This document shows positions 31,202-39,704 of a stretch of DNA of 41,088 bases, piece after piece; the stretch's first letter is position 1; every line of letters starts with the position of its first letter. The DNA is taken from assembly GCA_036394195.1 (NCBI GenBank), contig DASWFO010000234.1:1-41088 (forward strand), written 5' to 3'. Origin of the DNA: DATJPD01 sp036394195 (GTDB taxonomy: Bacteria; Pseudomonadota; Alphaproteobacteria; CACIAM-22H2). A program made the position numbers and the translations under genes. The notes under the pieces were generated by a model. That model worked only from the letters and a program-made list of their open reading frames with translations, did no database searches and was not told the DNA's origin.

Positions 31202-31204
31202 CCG

Positions 31205-32728
31205 ATGCTGGACACGCTCCACAACCTGGCGCTCGGATTTTCGGTGGCGTTGCAGCCGACGGTGTTTCTCTATGCCGTGCTGGGCTGCGTCGTGGGCACG
31301 ATCGTCGGCGTGCTGCCGGGGCTTGGCCCGCTCGCCGGGATCAGCCTGCTGCTGCCGCTGAGCTTCGGGCTGTCGCCGACCACGGCCATCGTGCTGCTGG
31401 CCGGCATCTACTATGGCGCCATGTATGGCGGATCGACGACCTCGATCCTGATGCGCATTCCAGGCGAGGCGGCCTCGGTGATGACCTGCATCGACGGCTA
31501 CGCCATGACCCAGAAGGGCCGTGCCGGGCCGGCGCTGGCCATCGCCGCGATCGGCTCGTTCGTCGCCGGCACCTTGAGCCTGGTGGCGCTGATGCTGCTG
31601 GCGCCGCCCTTGGCGTCCTTCGCGCTCCGCTTCGGCCCGCCGGAATATGTCGGGCTGCTTCTGCTCGGGCTGATCGTTCTGGGCTATATGTCGAGCGGCT
31701 CCATGCCCAAGACGCTCGCCATGGCCGCCTTCGGCCTCCTGCTGGGCACCATCGGCGTCGACGCGATGAGCGGCTTCTTCCGCTTCACCTTCGGCGTCTT
31801 CGAGCTGGCCGACGGGATCGGGATCGTTCCGGTGGCGGTCGGGCTCTTCGGCCTGTCGGAGATCCTGCTGACCGCCGGTCAGGACACGCCACCCCAGGTG
31901 CAGAAGCCGACCTTGCGCGAGCTCATCCCCTCGCGCCGCGAGATCGCCGAATCGGTCTGGCCGTGCCTGCGCGGCGGCGTGCTCGGCTTCATCATCGGCA
32001 TTATCCCCGGCTCGGCCCACATCATCTCCTCGTTCGTCTCCTACGGCGTCGAGCGCAGGATCTCGAAGCATCCCGAGGAGTTCGGCAAGGGTGCCGTGGC
32101 CGGCGTCGCGGGGCCGGAATCCGCCAACAACGCCGCCGCCTGCGGCGCGTTCGTACCGATGCTGGCGCTGGGCGTGCCGTCGGGCCCGATCCCGGCGGTG
32201 ATGATGGCGGCGCTCATGATCCACGGCGTGGCCCCGGGGCCGCTGCTGATGGAGCAGCAGCCGGCCCTGGTTTGGGGCTTTATCGCCAGTATGTATGTCG
32301 GCAATATTGTCCTCTTGATCCTTAACCTGCCGCTGGTCGGCGTCTTCGTGAACATCCTGCGCATCCCCTATGCCTATCTCTATCCGGCGATCCTGGTATT
32401 TTGCGTGCTCGGCGTGTATGCGGTGAATTCGAGCGTGGTCGACGTGTGGATCATGCTGGTCATGGGGGTGGTCGGATACGTGCTGCGCAAGCTCCATTTC
32501 GACGTCGCCCCCATCGTGCTTGGCCTCATTCTCTCGCCGATGCTGGAGCTGTCGCTGCGCCAGTCGCTGGCGATGTCGGCCGGCAGCTATGCGATCCTGG
32601 TCGAGCGGCCGATCGCGGCGACGATGTTCGGCGCCGTGATCCTGCTTCTCGCGGTCAGCCTCGGGCCGAGCCTCACGCGTGGCGGCGGCTGGCGACGGCT
32701 GGTGGGCTTGGACGAGGCGGTCGACTGA
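31205..32728 (+). CDS. tctA: Tripartite tricarboxylate transporter large permease TctA, second copy
   Basis: A 507-residue polytopic protein with the TctA signatures GTIVGVLPGLGPLAGISLLLPLSF, GIYYGAMYGGSTTSILMRIPGEAASVMTCIDGYAM and GVAGPESANNAAACGAFVPMLALGVPSGPIPAVMM. It works with the preceding TctB and receptor. Its stop overlaps the aldolase start (ATGA, 32728-32731 region reading TGATG), linking uptake to catabolism. Confidence 0.95.
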   Translation: MLDTLHNLALGFSVALQPTVFLYAVLGCVVGTIVGVLPGLGPLAGISLLLPLSFGLSPTTAIVLLAGIYYGAMYGGSTTSILMRIPGEAASVMTCIDGYAMTQKGRAGPALAIAAIGSFVAGTLSLVALMLLAPPLASFALRFGPPEYVGLLLLGLIVLGYMSSGSMPKTLAMAAFGLLLGTIGVDAMSGFFRFTFGVFELADGIGIVPVAVGLFGLSEILLTAGQDTPPQVQKPTLRELIPSRREIAESVWPCLRGGVLGFIIGIIPGSAHIISSFVSYGVERRISKHPEEFGKGAVAGVAGPESANNAAACGAFVPMLALGVPSGPIPAVMMAALMIHGVAPGPLLMEQQPALVWGFIASMYVGNIVLLILNLPLVGVFVNILRIPYAYLYPAILVFCVLGVYAVNSSVVDVWIMLVMGVVGYVLRKLHFDVAPIVLGLILSPMLELSLRQSLAMSAGSYAILVERPIAATMFGAVILLLAVSLGPSLTRGGGWRRLVGLDEAVD

Positions 32729-33504
32729 TGGCGAAGGCCCGAACACCCCGGCCGCGCCGCCGGCGCGCTGATCCGGCCGCCCTGGCGCGGCGCCAGCTCG
32801 CGGCCGCGTTCCGCTGGGCCGCCCGGCTCGGCTTTCACGAGGGGACCTGCAACCATTTCAGCCTCAAGGTCCTCGGCCGCGAAGACCGCTACCTGATCAA
32901 CCCGCACGGGGTGCATTTCAGCGAAATGCGCGCCAGCGACCTCCTGGTGGTCGACGCCCAGGGCCGCGTGATCGAGGGCAAGCACCCGATCGAAGAGACG
33001 GCGTTCTTCATCCACTCGCGCATCCATCGCTCCAATCAAGACGCCAAATGCGTGCTCCACACGCACATGCCCTACGCGACTGCGCTGACGATGATCGAGG
33101 GCGGCCGCCTGGAGCCGTGCCTGCAGACCTCTCTGCGCTTCTACGGCCGCGTCGCCTATGACGACGATTTCGGCGGCTACAACGGGCTGGTGCTGGACAC
33201 CGAGGAAGGCGACCGGATCTGCCGGGCACTCGGCGACAAGCGCGTGCTGATGCTGGCCAACCACGGCGTGATCGTCGCCGCTCCGACGGTCGCCGAGGCG
33301 TTCGACGACCTCTACTATCTCGAGCGGGCCGCGCAGGCGCAGGTGATCGCGATGTCGACCGGGCGCAAGCTGCGGCTGGTCGGCGACAATGTCGCGGCAC
33401 TCACCCGCGACCAGATGCTGAAGGACGGCGAGCTTTATGCCCGGGTCCATTTCAACGCGTTGTGCCGCATTCTCGACCGGGAGTCGCCTGAGTATGCACG
33501 TTAA
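32728..33504 (+). CDS. Class II aldolase/adducin family protein
   Basis: A 258-residue zinc-dependent aldolase-like enzyme. Zn ligands: His111 and His113 (VLHTHMPYA) and His179 (LANHGVIV); possible catalytic Glu90 (HPIEETAFF). The phosphate/substrate loop EGTCNHFSLKV and NPHGVHFSEM are typical. It belongs to the fuculose-phosphate aldolase / adducin-head superfamily; many relatives without a phosphate site act on carboxylic acids. Co-translated with the transporter, it probably processes the imported substrate or a product of it (inference). Confidence 0.88.
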   Translation: MAKARTPRPRRRRADPAALARRQLAAAFRWAARLGFHEGTCNHFSLKVLGREDRYLINPHGVHFSEMRASDLLVVDAQGRVIEGKHPIEETAFFIHSRIHRSNQDAKCVLHTHMPYATALTMIEGGRLEPCLQTSLRFYGRVAYDDDFGGYNGLVLDTEEGDRICRALGDKRVLMLANHGVIVAAPTVAEAFDDLYYLERAAQAQVIAMSTGRKLRLVGDNVAALTRDQMLKDGELYARVHFNALCRILDRESPEYAR

Positions 33505-33515
33505 GGGGGACATCC

Positions 33516-34127
33516 ATGGCGACTAAGCCGCGGCGCCTGATCGTCGGCATTTCGGGAGCTTCGGGCACCATTTACGGCGTGCGCCTGCTGCAGGTGCTGA
33601 GCGGCTCCGACATCGAGACCCATCTCGTGATGACCCGGTCGGCCGAAGTCACGATGGCGTACGAAATGGACATGAAGGTGAAGGACATTCATGCGCTCGC
33701 CGACATCGTCTATCCGGTCGCCGACATCGGCGCTGCGATCTCGTCCGGCTCGTTCAAGACCGAAGGCATGATCGTGGCGCCGTGCTCGATCCGCTCGCTC
33801 GCCGAGATCGCCTACGGCAACACGACCAATCTCCTCTCGCGCGCCGCCGACGTCGTGCTCAAGGAGCGGCGGCGCCTGGTGCTGATGGTGCGCGAGACGC
33901 CGCTGCATGTCGGCCATCTGCGCGCGATGACCCACGTGTCGGAGATCGGCGCCATCGTGATGCCGCCGGTTCCCGCCTTCTACGCCCGGCCGAAGACGGT
34001 GGACGACATGGTCAACCACACGGTCGGCCGCGCCCTGGACCTGTTCGGCATCGACAATTCGCTGGTGCGGCGCTGGGGCGAGGTGGGCGGCAGCGGCAGG
34101 ACGGCGCGCAAACGCGCCAAGAGCTGA
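33516..34127 (+). CDS. ubiX: UbiX-like flavin prenyltransferase
   Basis: A 203-residue flavoprotein. The N-terminal FMN-binding motif is VGISGASGTIYGVRLLQVL. Further marks: SSGSFKTEGMIVAPCSIRSLAEIAYGNTTNLLSRAADVVLKERRRLVLMVRETPLH (conserved Arg and the RETPLH segment), and AIVMPPVPAFYARPKTVDDMVNHTVGRALDLF. These match UbiX/Pad1, which makes prenyl-FMN for UbiD-type decarboxylases. No ubiD lies in the window, so the partner must be elsewhere, or the protein is one of the paralogues in carboxylate catabolic operons. It follows the aldolase after 11 bases. Confidence 0.9.
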   Translation: MATKPRRLIVGISGASGTIYGVRLLQVLSGSDIETHLVMTRSAEVTMAYEMDMKVKDIHALADIVYPVADIGAAISSGSFKTEGMIVAPCSIRSLAEIAYGNTTNLLSRAADVVLKERRRLVLMVRETPLHVGHLRAMTHVSEIGAIVMPPVPAFYARPKTVDDMVNHTVGRALDLFGIDNSLVRRWGEVGGSGRTARKRAKS

Positions 34128-34135
34128 GGCGCTCG

Positions 34136-34687
34136 ATGCCGCGCGCGGGCGGCCGCCCGGCAAATCCGTTCTGGACCTATTCGCTGCGCCTGTACCGGCG
34201 GCCGGACGTCGCCGCCGCGTGCATCGCCCTTCAGGACCGCCTGGGCGTCGACGTCAACGTGCTCCTGTTCTGCCTGTGGGCGGGCCACCGCGGCGTGGCC
34301 TTGCCGCCCAAGACCATGACCCTGATCGGCGAGCTGTCGCGGCTGTGGAGCACCAATGTCGTCGGCGGGCTGCGCCAGGTCCGGCGCTTTCTGAAGCCGC
34401 TCGGGTTGCCGGCGCTCCGCGGACAGGTCGCCCGGGTGGAGCTCGCCGCCGAACGGGTGGAACAGGACCTGCTGGTCCGGCTTCTGCCCGCGGCGCGGCG
34501 CCGCCGGGCGATGCCGCTGCCCGAGCGCGCGGAGCTCGCCGCGCGGAACCTCGCACACTATCTCCGGCGCCATCTCCCGCGCCGGGGGGCGAGTCTGAAA
34601 CCCGCTGATACCGCACACCTGCTGACCCTCCTGGCGGCGGCCTTTCCCTCCCGGGGCACCGATCTGCGACGCCTGTTCCACGGCTGA
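34136..34687 (+). CDS. TIGR02444 family protein
   Basis: A 183-residue protein of the uncharacterised TIGR02444 (DUF2390) family. The opening NPFWTYSLRLYRRPDVAAACIALQDRLGVDVNVLLFCLWAGHRGVAL and the segment LWSTNVVGGLRQVRRFLKPL are characteristic. Mostly helical, cytoplasmic, no membrane span. Function of the family is not known. It starts eight bases after ubiX, last gene of the plus-strand transporter operon; this context may be incidental. Confidence 0.82.
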   Translation: MPRAGGRPANPFWTYSLRLYRRPDVAAACIALQDRLGVDVNVLLFCLWAGHRGVALPPKTMTLIGELSRLWSTNVVGGLRQVRRFLKPLGLPALRGQVARVELAAERVEQDLLVRLLPAARRRRAMPLPERAELAARNLAHYLRRHLPRRGASLKPADTAHLLTLLAAAFPSRGTDLRRLFHG

Positions 34688-34782
34688 TCCGGCCGCTCGA
34701 CGCGGCTTTCTAACAAATTGTCAGGTAAATCTTCACACATCTGGCCGATCATGACCGGGTGGCCTGATATGCTGGGCGGCCG

Positions 34783-37008
34783 ATGAAATACCGATTCGAA
34801 GCGCTCATCCCGGGGGCGATGCTGCTGCTCGCATTGGGTCTGCGGATCGCCGATCCGCCCGCGATCCAGCATCTGCGGCTGGTCGCCTTCGACGAATATC
34901 AGCGGCTGAAGCCGCGGCCGTGGACCGACGCCGGCATCGCCATCGTCGATGTCGACGACGCCAGCCTCGAGCGCCTCGGACAATGGCCGTGGCCGCGCAC
35001 CCAGATCGCGACGTTGATCGAGCGGCTGGGCGCCATGGGGGCGGCGACCGTCGCCTTCGACATCGTGTTTGCCGAGCCCGACCGCACCTCGCCCGCGCGC
35101 ATCATTTCGCTGTGGGGCGGGCCGGCCGGCGATCCGGCGGTCGCCACACTCGCCGAGCGTCTGCCCGACCACGACGCGGCGCTGGCCACGGCGATGGCCG
35201 ACACGCCCACCGTGCTGGGAATGATGCTGACCGACCGGATCACGCAGCGCCGGCCCCCGGTCAAATGGGGACTGGCGCTGGCCGGCGACGATCCGCGTCC
35301 GTTCCTGCAGAGCTATTCGGGTGCGGTGACGGACCTGCCGCTGTTTGAAGCGGCGGCCTCCGGCGAGGGCAGCTTCAACAGCGCCATCGATCGCGACGGC
35401 ATGATCCGCCGGGTCCCCGTCCTCGTTCGGCTGGCCGGCGACAAGGCGACGGACGAAATCTATCCCTCGCTCGCGGCCGAAGCCCTGCGCGTCGCCCAGG
35501 GTGCGTCGATGTACGTCGTGAAGTCGTCCGGCGCGAGCGGCATCGCGGCGTTCGGTGCGCATACCGGCGTCAGTCAGGTCCGCATCGGCCAGATCACCGT
35601 GCCGACCGACGCCAGCGCGCGCATCTGGCTCTACGACACCGGCCCGGTGCCGCAGCGCTTTATCCCGGCCTGGCGGGTGCTCGAGCCGGATTTCGACACG
35701 TCGCGCGTCGAGGGCAAGATCATTTTCGTCGGCACCAGTGCCGCTGGCTTGCGTGACATTCGCGCGACGCCGCTCAACCCGGCTGCAGCCGGCGTCGAGC
35801 TGCACGCGCAGGCGGTCGAGCAGATGGTTCTCGGGATCTTCCTCGAACGTCCCGACTGGATGACCGGTGCCGAGGTCGCGTGGCTGCTCGCCTTCGGCAT
35901 CGGGCTGGCGCTGCTGCTGCCGCGCTGGGGTGCCACGTGGTGCGCCGCGATCGCGGCGGCGGGCATCGCGGCGAGCCTTGGCGCATCGTGGCTGGCGTTC
36001 ACGCAACTCTCCTGGCTGGTCGATCCCGTCTATCCGTCGTTCGCGGTCATGCTGCTCTATTTGACGCAGTCCTTCCTGCTGTTCCTGCGCACCGAAGCCG
36101 AACGGCGCCAGGTGCGCGGCGCCATGAGCCGCTACATGTCGCCGGCGCTGGTGGAGCGGGTGGCGCGCGACCCGTCGATCTTGCGGCTCGGCGGCGAGAT
36201 CCGGGACATGACCATCCTGTTCTCCGACATCCGCGGCTTCACGGCGATTTCGGAGACCATGGACGCCCACAGCCTGACGCGGTTCATGAACCGCTATCTT
36301 ACGCCGATGACCGACGTGATTTTGCGGCGCGCCGGCACGATCGACAAATACATGGGCGACGCCATCATGGCGTTCTGGAACGCGCCGTTGGACGACCCCG
36401 AGCATCCGACGCACGCGGCCCGCGCGGCGCTGGAGATGATCTCGACCTTGGAGAAGCTGAACGCCGAATGGCTCGCCGAGGCGGCGGCCGGCGGGCGGCC
36501 TCACCCGAGCATCGCCATCGGCGTCGGCCTCAACACCGGATCGTGCTGTGTCGGCAACATGGGCTCGACCCAGCGGTTCGACTATTCGGTGCTGGGCGAC
36601 CCCGTCAATCTCGCATCGCGCCTGGAAGGCCAATCCAAGACCTACGGAATCCCCATCGTGATCGGCGAGATGACGCGCGATCGCCTGCCGGCGTTCGCCT
36701 GCCTCGAGCTCGACCTGATCCAGGTCAAGGGCAAGGCGCAGGCGGTGCACATCTTTGCGCTGCTCGGTGACGAATCGGTGACGATCGAGCCGTGGTTCCA
36801 GAACACCAACGAGGCGCAGGAGGCGATGCTCTGCGCCTACCGGGCGCAGGACTGGAGCCGGGCCGTCCGCTTCGTCGACGAGGTCCGGCACGCGGCCGAG
36901 GGCCGGCTCGACGGGTTGTGCGACCTTTATCTCCGGCGCATCCGCGGATACTCGGACAAGCCGCCGCCGTCGGGCTGGACCGGTGTCTATGAAGCGACGG
37001 AAAAGTGA
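34783..37008 (+). CDS. CHASE2-domain class III adenylate cyclase
   Basis: A 741-residue receptor cyclase. An N-terminal membrane helix (about 8-24) is followed by an extracytoplasmic CHASE2 domain (about 30-355: AIVDVDDASLERLGQWPWPRTQIATLIERL, VAFDIVFAEPD, ERPVP and IIFVGTSAAGLRDIRATP), then three helices (about 362-435). The cyclase domain follows: metal-binding Asp482 (LFSDIRGF) and Asp526 (DKYMGDAIMAFWNAP), Lys522 and Asp606 (YSVLGDPVN) for adenine recognition, Asn609 and Arg613 for catalysis. The Lys/Asp pair predicts ATP, hence cAMP. The C-terminal 90 residues include a short helical tail. It may form a unit with the SLAM-like gene 54 bases after it. Confidence 0.93.
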   Translation: MKYRFEALIPGAMLLLALGLRIADPPAIQHLRLVAFDEYQRLKPRPWTDAGIAIVDVDDASLERLGQWPWPRTQIATLIERLGAMGAATVAFDIVFAEPDRTSPARIISLWGGPAGDPAVATLAERLPDHDAALATAMADTPTVLGMMLTDRITQRRPPVKWGLALAGDDPRPFLQSYSGAVTDLPLFEAAASGEGSFNSAIDRDGMIRRVPVLVRLAGDKATDEIYPSLAAEALRVAQGASMYVVKSSGASGIAAFGAHTGVSQVRIGQITVPTDASARIWLYDTGPVPQRFIPAWRVLEPDFDTSRVEGKIIFVGTSAAGLRDIRATPLNPAAAGVELHAQAVEQMVLGIFLERPDWMTGAEVAWLLAFGIGLALLLPRWGATWCAAIAAAGIAASLGASWLAFTQLSWLVDPVYPSFAVMLLYLTQSFLLFLRTEAERRQVRGAMSRYMSPALVERVARDPSILRLGGEIRDMTILFSDIRGFTAISETMDAHSLTRFMNRYLTPMTDVILRRAGTIDKYMGDAIMAFWNAPLDDPEHPTHAARAALEMISTLEKLNAEWLAEAAAGGRPHPSIAIGVGLNTGSCCVGNMGSTQRFDYSVLGDPVNLASRLEGQSKTYGIPIVIGEMTRDRLPAFACLELDLIQVKGKAQAVHIFALLGDESVTIEPWFQNTNEAQEAMLCAYRAQDWSRAVRFVDEVRHAAEGRLDGLCDLYLRRIRGYSDKPPPSGWTGVYEATEK

Positions 37009-37061
37009 CGGCAAAGACCGGTTCGAAAGACGAATAGGCGCGGAGTCCGAATCCAACTAAA

Positions 37062-38627
37062 GTGCGGCACACCGAGGGGCGGCGGGCAAGCCCGCCGTGG
37101 GGGCAAAGGTTGCGGTCGGGGGCACAGGTACAACACGCGGCGCGGCAGATTCGACGGACCGTGAGCGGGTGGGGTGCGGTGCTCGCGGCGGTCTGCTGCC
37201 TCGCGTTGTCGACGCTCGCCGCCGCGCAGTCACCGCCGCCCGCCCAGTCGCCCAACACTCAGCCGAACGTGATCCTCGAGCCGCTGCGCCAGGCGCCGCG
37301 GCAGACCGACCAGTTGCAGGACACCAGCGGGGCTGCGGAAAGCCAGCGCCTCCTGCGGCCCGACCGCGTCGTCACTTATGACGACGTGATGGCCGCGCCG
37401 GACGACATCGACCTCAACTTCGCATACGCGCAGACGCAGATCGGCCGCGGCGACCTGCACGGAGCTGCGGCCACGCTCGAGCGCATCATCCTGATCAATC
37501 CGGATCTGCCGCGGGTGCGGCTGCTCTATGCGATCGTCCTCTATCGGCTGGACAATCTCGACGAAGCGGAGCGCGAGTTGCGGGCCGTCCGGCTTTACGA
37601 GATGCCGTCGAGCCTGCGCGCCGAGCTCGACCGCTATCTGTCGCAGATCGAGCTCCGCCGCAAGCTGACCCGCTATACCCTCACGGTGTCGGCCAGCGTG
37701 CAGCAGGACTGGAACAAGAATGCGGCCTCCGCTTCGGGGCAGACGCTGGTCGGCGCGTCGGTGACCGGCATCGGTCAGGACATTCGCACGCCGCTCGTCG
37801 GCCATGACCAGCGGCGCAGCGATCAGGCCTATATCGGGCTGGCGCGCCTCGACGTCAGCCGCGATCTCGGCTTTCAGGCCCGCCATCAGATCACGGGGGC
37901 GATCAGCTATTACCGGGACCAGCAGGTGAGTCTGGCCGAATTCGACCTGTCGGCGATCTCCGCCGAACTGGGCGGCGTCTATGACGCGAGCCCCGTCACC
38001 ATCGTCCCGAACTTCTACCGTCGCCGGATCAACCTCGATAACCGGCACTACGCCGACAATACCGGCGCCGACCTGCACGTGTACCATCAGTACGACCCCG
38101 AAACGCAACTCTACGTCCTCGGCGTTGCCGAATATCAGAATTACTGGCCGATCCCGATCGAGCAGAACGCCAAGGAGTACAACGGCTGGCTGTACACGAC
38201 CGGCTTCGGCGTGAACTACACGTTCTTGCAGTCGATGCGGATCGGCCTCGAACTGGATGGCATCCGCAAATACGCCGCCCGCAACTACAATTCGTATAAC
38301 GGAGCGCGGATTGCCGGGACCCATACGTGGATCTTCGGCAACGGCACGTTTCTCCTGACATTGCTCAGCGCCGAGCGGGACTGGTACGAGGAAGGATATC
38401 CCGTGGTCAGCGACCTGACCCGTCACGACCAGATCTACCGCGGGCGGATCACCTACGGCGTTCCGGTGGGGCTGTTCTTCGACGAGGATCTCCGGGCCAC
38501 GGACCTGCTGCGCGATCTGACATTGGCCGTCTCGTTCGAGGCGGTCCACCAATATTCGAACATCATCAACTACAGCTACAACAACCGCTCGGCGTCGATC
38601 GGCCTCAGCAAGCGCTGGGAGTTCTGA
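37062..38627 (+). CDS. TPR plus outer-membrane barrel protein, SLAM/DUF560-like
   Basis: A protein of up to 521 residues. The signal peptide covers about residues 33-56 (SGWGAVLAAVCCLALSTLAAAQ). A periplasmic TPR-like part spans about 95-200 (IDLNFAYAQTQIGRGDLHGAAATLERIILINPDLPRVRLLYAIVLYRLDNLDEAERELRAV). A C-terminal domain of about 310 residues rich in alternating aromatic strands ends in ...SASIGLSKRWEF, with the terminal Phe of outer-membrane barrels. This order matches surface lipoprotein assembly modifiers (SLAM, DUF560). The start is uncertain: GTG 37062, or GTG 37161 directly before the signal peptide. A substrate lipoprotein gene is not evident beside it. Confidence 0.78.
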   Translation: MRHTEGRRASPPWGQRLRSGAQVQHAARQIRRTVSGWGAVLAAVCCLALSTLAAAQSPPPAQSPNTQPNVILEPLRQAPRQTDQLQDTSGAAESQRLLRPDRVVTYDDVMAAPDDIDLNFAYAQTQIGRGDLHGAAATLERIILINPDLPRVRLLYAIVLYRLDNLDEAERELRAVRLYEMPSSLRAELDRYLSQIELRRKLTRYTLTVSASVQQDWNKNAASASGQTLVGASVTGIGQDIRTPLVGHDQRRSDQAYIGLARLDVSRDLGFQARHQITGAISYYRDQQVSLAEFDLSAISAELGGVYDASPVTIVPNFYRRRINLDNRHYADNTGADLHVYHQYDPETQLYVLGVAEYQNYWPIPIEQNAKEYNGWLYTTGFGVNYTFLQSMRIGLELDGIRKYAARNYNSYNGARIAGTHTWIFGNGTFLLTLLSAERDWYEEGYPVVSDLTRHDQIYRGRITYGVPVGLFFDEDLRATDLLRDLTLAVSFEAVHQYSNIINYSYNNRSASIGLSKRWEF

Positions 38628-38950
38628 GGCTCTCGGCACAGCGCGCCGCATCGCCATCCCGCGGCCCGACCCCCGACGACGATCAGCTCCGACGAAGGCG
38701 ATGGCCGTTCGGCATGGCCCCTCCCTGTCTTGCCCCGACATGGTTAACGGACCTTACGCATGACATTTTGTCATCAGCGTTTAGTTTCGATTAACAACAC
38801 GTGCTCTAAACCGGAAACAGGCGGTCGTCTCCGCGCCCGGCCAAGTGACGCGCATCACTGCACGGATTCGGTAGCCTGCTAGGATGAGCGGGTTGGGGGT
38901 TCGTGACGGTCGAGCCCAAATTTCGGACCAAGTCTTTTTAGGGTGTTTGG
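38628..38950 (+). promoter_or_regulatory. Intergenic control region upstream of the MlaC-like gene
   Basis: 323 bases without a gene. It holds a perfect inverted repeat ATGACA-TTT-TGTCAT (38760-38774) in an AT-richer stretch, and a CRP-like palindrome AGTGA-6-TCACT at 38844-38859, listed separately. No clear terminator for the preceding gene was found. Confidence 0.5.
38844..38859 (+). promoter_or_regulatory. CRP/FNR-family-like operator
   Basis: AGTGA-CGCGCA-TCACT: the symmetrical core GTGA-6-TCAC equals the CRP consensus core, with outer positions A/T instead of T/A. It lies 91 bases before the MlaC-like ATG. Because a cAMP-forming cyclase gene lies two genes upstream, a cAMP-receptor site is plausible, but CRP-type regulators with other ligands use the same core. 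Confidence 0.45.
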
Positions 38951-39577
38951 ATGAAGCGGCGAATGCTCACGGGTCTGGCAGTCGGTTGGGCGATCACGTT
39001 CTCGCTCGGCACCACGCCTGCGCAGGCGCTGGATCGCGACGCCGCGTCGGCGCTGATCGGCCAGGTGACGCACGAGGCGGTCGCCAGCCTGACGGCAAAG
39101 GGCCTCTCCGGTGAGGAGCGCGCGCAGGCTGTCCGCGACCTCATTGCCCGGTACAGCAGCTCCGAAAAGCTCTCGGAGGAGATTCTCGGCCGGGCCTGGG
39201 CCACGGCGTCCGCCGTGGACAGGGCGCGGTTCGAGAACCGCTTCGTTGAATATGTCGTGGCGCTGTGCGCCGGCATGCTGAAAGACATGTCGCCGGAGAC
39301 CAAGATCCTGGTGAACGGCGCTGAAGCGCGCGGCGACCTGATCCTGGTCCACACCGTCGTTACCGCCGGCGATGACGATCGCACGCCGGTCGAGTGGTCG
39401 GTCGCGGCGACGCCCGACGGCCGCTTGATCCTGGCCGACGTGTCGACGGAAGGCGTCAGCCTGATCAAGACGATGCGGTCCGATTTTCGGGCTGTCCTGT
39501 TTGCCAATGGCGGCCGCATCGAGGCCCTGATCGCCACGATGAACCACAAGATCAGGCTGGCGGCCAACACGAACTGA
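38951..39577 (+). CDS. MlaC/Ttg2-like periplasmic phospholipid-binding protein
   Basis: A 208-residue exported protein with a signal peptide (MKRRMLTGLAVGWAITFSLGTTPAQA). The mature part matches the MlaC/Ttg2 fold: an N-terminal helical region (SEKLSEEILGRAWATASAVDRARFENRFVEYVVALCAGML, as in RARFEAAFRRYL of the family), then beta strands (LILVHTVVTAGDDDRTPVEWSVAATPDGRLILADVSTEGVSLIKTMRSDFRAVL). Family members carry phospholipids or hopanoid-related lipids between membranes. The usual mlaEFD partners are not adjacent, so this is a stand-alone copy. A CRP-like site precedes it. Confidence 0.88.
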   Translation: MKRRMLTGLAVGWAITFSLGTTPAQALDRDAASALIGQVTHEAVASLTAKGLSGEERAQAVRDLIARYSSSEKLSEEILGRAWATASAVDRARFENRFVEYVVALCAGMLKDMSPETKILVNGAEARGDLILVHTVVTAGDDDRTPVEWSVAATPDGRLILADVSTEGVSLIKTMRSDFRAVLFANGGRIEALIATMNHKIRLAANTN

Positions 39578-39704
39578 CGGGGCGATCGGCGGGCTGCGGA
39601 GGCCGTCGGCCTCCAAAATCGCCCCCGGGTCCGCTCCTCCATCGGCTATACTGCGTGGGTCCAGAATTGGCGGCCTCTGTTGAGCGAGGCTTTGGGGGCA
39701 GAAC

